Below the pieces are notes generated by a model, which saw only the letters and a list, made by a program, of their open reading frames with translations, ran no database searches and was not told where the DNA came from. A stretch of 14,523 nucleotides of DNA from Thermoplasmata archaeon (GTDB taxonomy: Archaea > Thermoplasmatota > Thermoplasmata > UBA184), in contig JASHYU010000136.1 of the NCBI GenBank assembly GCA_030042855.1, positions 1-14,523 of the forward strand, written 5' to 3'. The position numbers and the translations under genes are program-made. This document shows positions 6,488-12,027 of this stretch, one piece after another (position 1 is the first letter of the stretch; every line of letters starts with the position of its first letter).

Positions 6488-7392
6488 GCCGCGGGGGGGG
6501 ACCGCGCGAGGTCGGCGAGCGCCTCTCGGACCGCCCAGCGGGCGCGCTCCACCGCGGCCGGCGGGAGCGGGTGCGAGGAGTAGCGGGCCTCTTCGAAGAG
6601 GCGCGTGAGCGCCTCGGCGGGCTCCGGCCGGATCCCGAGGCGGAGGAGGTGGGTGGTCCGGATCTCCTCGGCGGTGTTGAGCTCGACACTGCCGACCATC
6701 GAGGTCAAGCGCTCGAGCACCGAGGCGTAGAGCTCGAGGATGGTGGCTCGGGGGTCGCTCCCGTCGGCGAGCGACCGATCCGCCCGCTCGAGCGCGATCC
6801 GAACGGCCGAGGACGAGGACGGAGCCGGTTCCCCGGAGACCGCCCGCTGACGTCGCTCGTCGAGGTACGCGCGCGCCTGGGGGAGGCCGATCGCCACGGC
6901 CACGATCGCGACCCCCGCGACGATCGCGAACGGGACCCAGGCGGGGATCGACGGGGACCAGAGGACGCCGCCCGGGCCGGGCGCCGGACTGCTCGCCGAG
7001 CCGTTGCTGCCGCCACTGCTCGTCGAGTTCGTCACCGGGGTGGAGAGGACCTTACCGCTCGCCGCGGGTCCTCCCGCGAGGAACGTGTGCGCGGCCGCGA
7101 TGAAGACGATGGCGAGGAGCACCACGAAGAGGATCGTGATCACGTTCCGTCGGGGCACGGGCACCGAACCCCCGCTGAGCCGCTGGTAGACGAGCCCGCC
7201 GATGATGGCGACGCCCACCGCGAGCAGGAGGTCCGCGAAGAACCAGCTCGGGAAGACGACGAGCGGGGCGGGAGCGGCGGTGTAACCTGAAGGGGTCGCC
7301 GCGCCGATCAAAAGGCTCGCGGCCGCGCCCGACGCGAGCGCGATGGCGAGCACCAGCAAGAGCACGATCGACGGTCGACTCGCGGTCGGCAT
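6484..7392 (-). CDS. DUF4129 domain membrane protein
   Basis: A 302-residue protein with membrane helices at about 8-30, 50-70, 84-104 and 152-170, and a low-complexity Ser/Gly/Pro loop at 118-142 that is probably outside the cell. A soluble C-terminal domain at about 198-290 matches DUF4129: ILELYASVLERL (218-229), LNTAEEIRTTHL (238-249) and LTRLFEEARYS (262-272), the last being the family's hallmark. DUF4129 domains are often fused to or encoded next to transglutaminase-like proteins in MoxR/DUF58 clusters; no transglutaminase is in this window. It is the first gene of a run of four joined by 4-base overlaps. Its ATG at 7392 follows the GNAT gene by 48 bases. CCCTAGTC at 7423-7430 is the only weak promoter-like run there, so read-through from the GNAT gene is possible. 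Confidence 0.87.
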   Translation of the reverse strand: MPTASRPSIVLLLVLAIALASGAAASLLIGAATPSGYTAAPAPLVVFPSWFFADLLLAVGVAIIGGLVYQRLSGGSVPVPRRNVITILFVVLLAIVFIAAAHTFLAGGPAASGKVLSTPVTNSTSSGGSNGSASSPAPGPGGVLWSPSIPAWVPFAIVAGVAIVAVAIGLPQARAYLDERRQRAVSGEPAPSSSSAVRIALERADRSLADGSDPRATILELYASVLERLTSMVGSVELNTAEEIRTTHLLRLGIRPEPAEALTRLFEEARYSSHPLPPAAVERARWAVREALADLARSPPAA

Positions 7393-7440
7393 CTCGTGCC
7401 GGACCCCCGCACCGGCGGAGAGACTAGGGCTCCACCGCCC

Positions 7441-8409
7441 TTAACCCTCTCCGGGAGCGTCCCCGGGGCCCGTCCGGCCCGCCGGGCGCCCGGTCGCGGC
7501 GGCGGGCGACCGTGCCTCGGCGCTCGGGGACGGCAACGAGTCGCCGCGGGACTTCGAGAGGAAGTAGAAACTGCGACGCTCGTGCTCGGCGGCGACCACC
7601 GCGAAGTCGTCCACGACGTAGCCGAGATCGAACGCGAGACGGAACGCGTCGCGCACGGCGTGCCGCCAGCGTCGGAGGGCGGCCGGCTCGTGCTCGCGCA
7701 CGGACTCGAGGTCGAACGGGATCTCAAGGTGCGCGGACGCCGCGGTCGTCTCGGAGACCGCCGTGGGGACGCGCAGGCCGCTCTCACCCGGTTCCGTCTC
7801 GACGATCGCGTCCGATCGCTCCCAGCGCGCGCGCAGGTCGCCGGCGGTCGGGAGCTCGCCCGCCAGCCGCTGGCGGACCGGGTCGGACGCGATCGCCCAG
7901 ACCGCGCGGACCCGGTCGGTCTCGAGCCCGCGGTTCGCGGTGTCCCCGAGCTGCCCGAAATAGTGGGTGTAGTAGCGATCGGGGCGCGCCCCGAGCCGAC
8001 GCACGAGGAGGGACGCCGCGCGGCTCTGCAGCGGGTCGAACGCCTCCCGGATCTCGGACAGGCCCTGCTGCAGCACCTCGTCGCGCTGGAACGCCTTCAA
8101 TCGAAACCCGAGATGGTGGTTCTGGTACTCCGGCCGTACGAGCGTCAGGTGGGCGTAGTGGTAGAGCGTCGCGCCGTCCCAGCCGATCAGCGAGACCGCA
8201 ACGCCCGCGAGATAGATGTCCGCGAAGGCCCCGAGCACGAGGCCACCGTTGTCCTGCAAGGCCCGGAGGAGGGCCGGGGGAACGCCGCCCGCTGCCTCGG
8301 GCCCCCAGACCGCCTCGGCGATCTCCTCGACTTGGCGGAACTCCTCGGGCTTCTCGAGACGTCGGAAGCGGAACCCCTCGCCCGGAGCGCTCGTCCCGCC
8401 GGCGGCCAT
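7441..8409 (-). CDS. GNAT superfamily protein of the COG3375 type
   Basis: A 322-residue protein matching the family pattern in order: AVWG (33-36), NGGLVLGAF (54-62), VRPEYQNHHLGFRLK (91-105) leading to QRDEVL, FDPLQSRAASLLVRRLGA (124-141), YFGQLGD (150-156) and LETDRVRAVW (162-171). Relatives are annotated only as predicted acetyltransferases, and the substrate is unknown. Odd point: the acyl-CoA loop, usually R-x-x-G-x-G, reads Q-N-H-H-L-G, so the first glycine and the Arg are lost. The usual R-N-A after FDPLQS is R-A-A. The last 35 residues are Pro/Ala/Gly-rich and probably disordered. The start at ATG 8409 is supported by a TATA-like element about 26 bases upstream, so the transcript is likely leaderless. 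Whether it is an active acetyltransferase is open. Confidence 0.85.
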   Translation of the reverse strand: MAAGGTSAPGEGFRFRRLEKPEEFRQVEEIAEAVWGPEAAGGVPPALLRALQDNGGLVLGAFADIYLAGVAVSLIGWDGATLYHYAHLTLVRPEYQNHHLGFRLKAFQRDEVLQQGLSEIREAFDPLQSRAASLLVRRLGARPDRYYTHYFGQLGDTANRGLETDRVRAVWAIASDPVRQRLAGELPTAGDLRARWERSDAIVETEPGESGLRVPTAVSETTAASAHLEIPFDLESVREHEPAALRRWRHAVRDAFRLAFDLGYVVDDFAVVAAEHERRSFYFLSKSRGDSLPSPSAEARSPAAATGRPAGRTGPGDAPGEG

Positions 8410-8429
8410 GGCGGTTCACCGGCCCGCGC

Positions 8430-8440
8430 TACTTAACCCG
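8430..8440 (-). promoter_or_regulatory. TATA-like element of the COG3375 GNAT gene
   Basis: The minus strand reads CGGGTTAAGTA, centred about 26 bases before the ATG at 8409. This is the spacing expected for a leaderless archaeal promoter. It is the only AT run between the two genes. Confidence 0.55.
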
Positions 8441-8455
8441 GGCGCGGGTCCGGAG

Positions 8456-8881
8456 CTAGTTCCGGAGCCTCAGCTCGGCGCGCTTCTGCTGGTACCTCGA
8501 CTCGTCGGCCGGCGTGAGGTCCCACAGGAGGTCCTCGAGCTCGGGGATGTTCCGCAGGAACTCGGCCTTGCTCTTCGTCAACATGAGGTGCTCGAACTTG
8601 CGGCGGGCGTAGAAGTAGGCGCCGACGAGGTAGGCCCCGACGATCGAGACGATCGGGCCGACGATGATGAAGACGAGGTTGTAGTTGGCGCTGGGCTGGT
8701 CCGTCGCCGAGTTGATCGCGGTGAACGGGAAGGAACTCGAGAGCGGCGTGAAGTAGCCCAGCGCGAGGATCGTGAGCAAGAGGCCGGCCGCGAAGACGAA
8801 GATCGAGATCGCGGCCCGATACGACCGAACGCCGTGGCGGAAGCGGCGGCCGAACGGGACCTTCTCTGCCTCGGGCGGCAT
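8456..8881 (-). CDS. Two-pass membrane protein with charged helical tail, unknown function
   Basis: A 141-residue protein: a basic N-terminus (FGRRFRHGVRSYR, 10-22), one membrane helix at about 23-43, an extracellular loop of about 25 residues (TPLSSSFPFTAINSATDQPS), a second helix at about 68-91, then a long charged tail (RRKFEHLMLTKSKAEF, NIPELEDLLWDL, SRYQQKRAELRLRN) that is likely helical. The positive-inside rule places both ends in the cytoplasm. The sequence resembles small two-pass proteins widespread in Thermoplasmata, but I cannot name the family with confidence. The start ATG at 8881 has a clear TATA element 26 bases upstream, so the gene is transcribed on its own and probably without a leader. 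Confidence 0.83.
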   Translation of the reverse strand: MPPEAEKVPFGRRFRHGVRSYRAAISIFVFAAGLLLTILALGYFTPLSSSFPFTAINSATDQPSANYNLVFIIVGPIVSIVGAYLVGAYFYARRKFEHLMLTKSKAEFLRNIPELEDLLWDLTPADESRYQQKRAELRLRN

Positions 8882-8902
8882 GCGGAACGCGGGAGGCGGG
8901 TC

Positions 8903-8917
8903 CCCTTAAAGTTTCTT
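8903..8917 (-). promoter_or_regulatory. TATA box and purine-rich BRE-like run for the two-pass membrane gene
   Basis: The minus strand reads AAAGAAACTTTAAGGGG here. CTTTAAGG is centred about 26 bases from the ATG at 8881, and the purine run before it resembles a TFB recognition element. This is the best promoter match in the window. Confidence 0.62.
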
Positions 8918-8923
8918 TGACGG

Positions 8924-9718
8924 TCAGCGCTCGTCCTGATTCCCCGGCTGGTCGGAGGAGGAGAGCGGTCGATCGGTCCGGGCGTAGGGGGTCGTCGCCC
9001 GGGGACGCTCGGTCCGCGGACCGGCGGTCGGCGCGGGGATCGCCGCGAGGACCGGACGCAGCCGGTGGTAGACCAGCACCGCGCCGAAGAGCGCGACGAT
9101 CGCGGCCCCGAACGCGACCGCGCCGCCCGTCGCGGCCCCCAGTCCGAGCAAGAAGAAGCCGACGGCCCCGAAGATCGCTCCCGACACGGGACCCCCGCCG
9201 ACCCGTCCGCTACCGGGCCGCGCCCGGGTCGAGAGGAGCGCCCCCGCCGCTTCGAGCCCCACGACCGCGCCGGAATCGAGGACGATGAGCGCGATGCCCG
9301 TCGGCGTGATGCTCGACCCGGCAAAGTACTCGGAGGCGAGGGCCAGCACGATGATCCCGCCGATCGCGACGCGGTACCCGAGCGCATAGAACGGTCCGCT
9401 CTCGTCCGACCCCCAGAAGTGCGTGCGCAGGAGCGCCCACTGGGCGATCTCGGTGCCCAGGACGAGGAGGGCGAGGAAGACGAGTCCCCCGAGGAGGGCG
9501 AGGCTCACCATCGACGCGATGTACAGCACGTAGGCGATCGCGAGCGGGACCCCGACAAAGAGGCCGGCCGTGTAGGCGAACAGCTCCCGCCGTTCGTCGA
9601 AGAGGCTGACGGGGACCTGGGGGGTCGCGTACCGCCCGACCTCCCACCACACGAACCCGCCCGAGAGGACGACGCCGATGAGCGCTCCGAGCGAGAGGGG
9701 GAGGGACGGGGCGAACAT
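8924..9718 (-). CDS. Seven-pass membrane protein of unknown function, downstream of trmI
   Basis: A 264-residue hydrophobic protein with predicted helices at about 8-27, 47-69, 71-97, 113-133, 139-162, 180-200 and 201-218. A Pro/Thr/Arg-rich tail of about 40 residues (229-264) is probably disordered and cytoplasmic. No catalytic or transport motif stands out; the loop HFWGSDESGPF (100-110) and the acidic SLFDERREL (38-46) are the most polar parts. I do not recognise a family. Its ATG at 9718 is only two bases past the trmI stop, so the two genes are almost certainly cotranscribed. No promoter-like run fits the tiny gap. Nothing known links tRNA methylation with such a protein; the pairing may only reflect shared expression. 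Confidence 0.82.
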   Translation of the reverse strand: MFAPSLPLSLGALIGVVLSGGFVWWEVGRYATPQVPVSLFDERRELFAYTAGLFVGVPLAIAYVLYIASMVSLALLGGLVFLALLVLGTEIAQWALLRTHFWGSDESGPFYALGYRVAIGGIIVLALASEYFAGSSITPTGIALIVLDSGAVVGLEAAGALLSTRARPGSGRVGGGPVSGAIFGAVGFFLLGLGAATGGAVAFGAAIVALFGAVLVYHRLRPVLAAIPAPTAGPRTERPRATTPYARTDRPLSSSDQPGNQDER

Positions 9719-9720
9719 CG

Positions 9721-10491
9721 TCAGTCGACCTTCCGACCCGCGGCGATGAAACCGGTGTGCCCCAGCATGTCGAACTCGGGACGCGTTCCTCCGTCGCCCA
9801 CGTGGAGCTCGCGTTCCAGGAGCTCCGAGGCCCGGACCTCGACAAAGCCGTGGCTCCGGAAGGCCCGGACCGCGCGCTCGAGCTGGTTGTACGTCGGGCT
9901 ATACGTCGCGGCGTGGCCGCCCGGCACGAGGGCTCGGCGGGCGGACGGCAGCACGTCCCACGGCTCGGGGAGGTCGAGGAGAACGCTGTCGAGGTCCGAC
10001 GCGTCGATCCCCTCGACGCCCACGTCGCGCTCCCGAAACGTGACGCGGGCGAGCAGACCCGCACGTTCCACGTTGGACCGGGCGGTCGCGAGAAAGTCGG
10101 GACGTCGATCGAACGAGCGGACGTGTCCGCTCGGTCCCACGGCGTACGCGAGCGCGATCGTCAGCGCTCCGCTGCCGGCCCCCGCCTCGGCGACCCGCGC
10201 GCCCGGGCCCACTCCCGCGACGTAGAGGAGGTGCGCGGCGTCCTTGGGGGTCACGATCTGCGCCCCGCGGTGCACCGAGGCGAGCAGGTCCGAGAGCGAA
10301 GGGCGGACGAGCTGGTATCGCGCACCCGACCAGTCGATCGACCGACCGACCGCTTGACCGATCTCCCCGCCGAGATCGATCACGCCGTCGTCCCCGACGG
10401 GCTGCGCGCCCCGGGCGAGCCGCACGAGCCGTCCGGCGCGGCCCGGCCCGCAGAGCAGGGCGGTGTCGCCCTCGTTCCACTGATCGGTCAT
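9721..10491 (-). CDS. trmI: tRNA (adenine-N1)-methyltransferase TrmI, archaeal type
   Basis: A 256-residue class I SAM-dependent enzyme. Residues 1-75 form the small N-terminal beta domain (GDTALL, VIDLG, YQLVRPSLSDLL). TPKDAAHLL (81-89) leads into SAM motif I, AEAGAGSGALT (101-111). VRSFDRRPDFLATA (124-137) contains the acidic residue that holds the SAM ribose. LLDLPEPW (171-178), with Asp173, is the active-site loop specific to this family. YSPTYNQ (197-203), LLERELHV (224-231) and the terminal RP..DMLGHTGF (237-248) complete the set. Archaeal TrmI methylates A57 and A58 in the T-loop of tRNA, which stabilises the fold, and works as a tetramer. The ATG at 10491 is preceded closely by GAGGT, a possible ribosome site. 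The gene heads a two-gene unit with the seven-pass membrane protein. Confidence 0.95.
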   Translation of the reverse strand: MTDQWNEGDTALLCGPGRAGRLVRLARGAQPVGDDGVIDLGGEIGQAVGRSIDWSGARYQLVRPSLSDLLASVHRGAQIVTPKDAAHLLYVAGVGPGARVAEAGAGSGALTIALAYAVGPSGHVRSFDRRPDFLATARSNVERAGLLARVTFRERDVGVEGIDASDLDSVLLDLPEPWDVLPSARRALVPGGHAATYSPTYNQLERAVRAFRSHGFVEVRASELLERELHVGDGGTRPEFDMLGHTGFIAAGRKVD

Positions 10492-10532
10492 CGACCTCTT
10501 CGCGATGCTGGCCAGGACGACGTTCCTCCGCG

Positions 10533-10543
10533 AGTACTAATCG
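10533..10543 (-). promoter_or_regulatory. Possible trmI promoter
   Basis: The minus strand reads CGATTAGTACT, the only AT-rich run before trmI. It is centred about 47 bases upstream of the ATG. That implies a leader of about 20 bases, long enough to hold the GAGGT run at 10494-10498, which may act as a ribosome site although it sits very close to the start. Confidence 0.38.
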
Positions 10544-10616
10544 ACTGTCCCCGGCCGTCGGGACGGAGGGCTCGGGTCCTTCGATCGGGGCCCGGCGTCG
10601 CGCCGTTCGCCCGCCG

Positions 10617-11195
10617 TCACGCGAACACGAGGTTGAGATCGCCCGAGTAGGGCGAGCCCGGGGACGTGACGGTCAGGTTCATCGTCGCGTTGCCGCTGCC
10701 GGGCACCGTCAAGGGCACCTGGATCCCGCTCAGGGAGAACCCCGTCGTGTTCGTGACGACGGTCTGGACGGTACAGGCGGTCGCGTTGACGTTCGGCACC
10801 TCCAGTTCGAGCGACACCGCGGCGCCGGTCGAGGCGTTGTAGCCGTAGTAGCCGATCGGGCTCGAGTTGAGGCCGCAGACGTTGTCGGGCGCCCACACGT
10901 CGATGAACGCGACCTGGATCGGGGGCGAGGAGGTCGGGGCGATGAACGCATAGGCGACGACGGCGACGAGGACCAGCACGACCACGACGACGAGGATCAC
11001 GATCACGAGGCGGGAGACCCGGCGGCGGGGCGGGGGAGCGGCGACGGGCGGGGGCGGCACGAACGAAGCGCCCGGCGCGGCGGGGGTCGAGGGGAGCGCA
11101 CCGGCGGGCGGGGAGACGGAGGTTCCACAGAACTGGCAGAACGCCGCTCCGCCCGGCACCGGGGCACCACACGATGGGCACGTCAGCGACTGCAC
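10617..11195 (-). CDS. Zinc-ribbon, single-TM protein with sequon-rich outer domain
   Basis: A 192-residue protein in three parts. Residues 1-25 form a zinc ribbon with CPSC (6-9) and CQFC (20-23). A Pro/Ala-rich linker (28-56) ends in PRRRVSR. One very hydrophobic helix (63-86) is followed by an outer domain of about 105 residues. By the positive-inside rule the ribbon is cytoplasmic and the C-terminal part outside. The outer part has six Asn-X-Ser/Thr sequons (Asn 110, 120, 137, 149, 169, 173) and exactly two cysteines (107, 141) that could form a disulfide. This layout is common in Thermoplasmata and other archaea, but the function is unknown. Start is GTG at 11195: it places the ribbon at the N-terminus, and an AT-rich run lies about 27 bases upstream. 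Confidence 0.85.
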   Translation of the reverse strand: MQSLTCPSCGAPVPGGAAFCQFCGTSVSPPAGALPSTPAAPGASFVPPPPVAAPPPRRRVSRLVIVILVVVVVLVLVAVVAYAFIAPTSSPPIQVAFIDVWAPDNVCGLNSSPIGYYGYNASTGAAVSLELEVPNVNATACTVQTVVTNTTGFSLSGIQVPLTVPGSGNATMNLTVTSPGSPYSGDLNLVFA

Positions 11196-11215
11196 GCTCT
11201 CCCTCGTACCATACT

Positions 11216-11228
11216 CCTACTTGTACTC
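11216..11228 (-). promoter_or_regulatory. Putative promoter of the zinc-ribbon gene
   Basis: The minus strand reads GAGTACAAGTAGG, centred about 27 bases before the GTG at 11195. The spacing fits a leaderless start. It overlaps the stop codon of the tetR-like gene, so the two genes are very close together. Confidence 0.4.
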
Positions 11229-11904
11229 AACTCCGAACCCGGTTCGACCGGCCCGGGTCCCGGCCGGACCCAGAGCGACGCCGAGTCCCCCGTCCCGCGC
11301 GAGCCCCCGCCCCTAAGCCCTCCGCCGGTAGCCGCAGGGTCCATCGAAGCGCGCGCACGAGCCGAAGCCGGGCCTCCGCGGGGTCCCGGCGGGTGGAGAC
11401 CATCAACAGGGTGCCGCCGAGGAGGAACGAGATGATGTCCGCGATCACTTCCGGATCGTCCTGGTGGGGAATCCGCCCGCGGGCCTCCATGCGACGGAGG
11501 AAGGCTTGGAGCGCCTCGGCGTCCTTGCGGGAATCCTCCCGGAGCGCCGCTTGGATCTCGGGGTCGGCGGCCGCATCGACGACCACCTGATGCCAGACCG
11601 CCGGGTTGAACTCTCCGGAGAAGATCTTGTCGATCGTATCGGCGATCCCTTCGGCGACGTCCCCTTCCTCCACCGCCCGCTCCAGTTGCCCCATCATCTC
11701 ATCGCGGTACTGGCTGAGGATCGCCTCGAGGAGCTGGGCCTTCGAGGGGAAGTACAGGTAGAGCGCGCCCTTGCTGACGCCGATCTCCCGCGCGATGTCG
11801 TCCATCGTGAGGCCGCTGAGTCCCTTCCGCTGGATGGCCGAGACGGCCGCGTCGATGATCCGGGCCCGGGCCTGCGCCTTGTACTCCCGGACGACCTTCG
11901 GCAT
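11227..11904 (-). CDS. TetR/AcrR family transcriptional repressor
   Basis: A 225-residue TetR-type regulator. The N-terminal domain has ARIIDAAVSAIQRKGL (14-29) and the helix-turn-helix MDDIAREIGVSKGALYLYF (34-52), ending in the usual PSKAQLLEAIL. The ligand-binding part (about 65-195) is all helical with no recognised effector signature. The last 30 residues are Gly/Arg-rich and poorly conserved in character. It diverges from the DHA2 efflux gene, the standard layout for a repressor that controls a pump and itself and lets go when a toxic ligand binds. The ATG at 11904 has a TATA-like GCCTTAATCCGG about 26 bases upstream. Palindromic sequences in the 123-base intergenic region are candidate operators. 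Ligand unknown. Confidence 0.93.
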   Translation of the reverse strand: MPKVVREYKAQARARIIDAAVSAIQRKGLSGLTMDDIAREIGVSKGALYLYFPSKAQLLEAILSQYRDEMMGQLERAVEEGDVAEGIADTIDKIFSGEFNPAVWHQVVVDAAADPEIQAALREDSRKDAEALQAFLRRMEARGRIPHQDDPEVIADIISFLLGGTLLMVSTRRDPAEARLRLVRALRWTLRLPAEGLGAGARAGRGTRRRSGSGRDPGRSNRVRS

Positions 11905-11924
11905 GACCGCCCCCCCGAGCCCGC

Positions 11925-11936
11925 CGGATTAAGGCG
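11925..11936 (-). promoter_or_regulatory. TATA-like element of the tetR-type gene
   Basis: The minus strand reads GCCTTAATCCGG, centred about 26 bases before the ATG at 11904. This matches leaderless spacing seen elsewhere in the window. Confidence 0.5.
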
Positions 11937-11941
11937 AACGA

Positions 11942-11952
11942 CCGTATAACGG
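11942..11952. promoter_or_regulatory. Candidate operator palindrome CCGT-ATA-ACGG
   Basis: An 11-base inverted repeat with perfect 4-base arms lies just upstream of the regulator's TATA-like element. It is a plausible contact site for the TetR-type dimer. The arms are short, so support is modest. Confidence 0.35.
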
Positions 11953-11981
11953 CTGTCTTGTAGCTGGAAGTATGACTTAAA

Positions 11982-12003
11982 GACTAAATACTGACCGATA
12001 GTC
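11982..12003. promoter_or_regulatory. Candidate MFS promoter and enclosing inverted repeat
   Basis: GACTAAATAC at 11982-11991 is the likely TATA region of the efflux gene, giving a leader of about 15 bases. It is enclosed by GACTA (11982-11986) and TAGTC (11999-12003), arms separated by 12 bases. The 22-base span suits a TetR-family dimer, which would block promoter access. The GGAG at 12020-12023, four bases before the ATG, is a likely ribosome site. Confidence 0.42.
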
Positions 12004-12027
12004 ACGTTTCTCCGACCCCGGAGATCC

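Noticed and set aside
4785..6689. DUF58 frame extended upstream to 6689
   Set aside because: The extension overlaps the small membrane and DUF4129 genes and has shadow-like composition. The GTG at 6083 gives a 4-base overlap and a proper hydrophobic N-terminus.
5722..7290. Plus-strand frame of 522 codons across the DUF58/DUF4129 genes
   Set aside because: It is antisense to strongly supported genes and consists of Arg/Gly/Pro-rich shadow sequence without domains.
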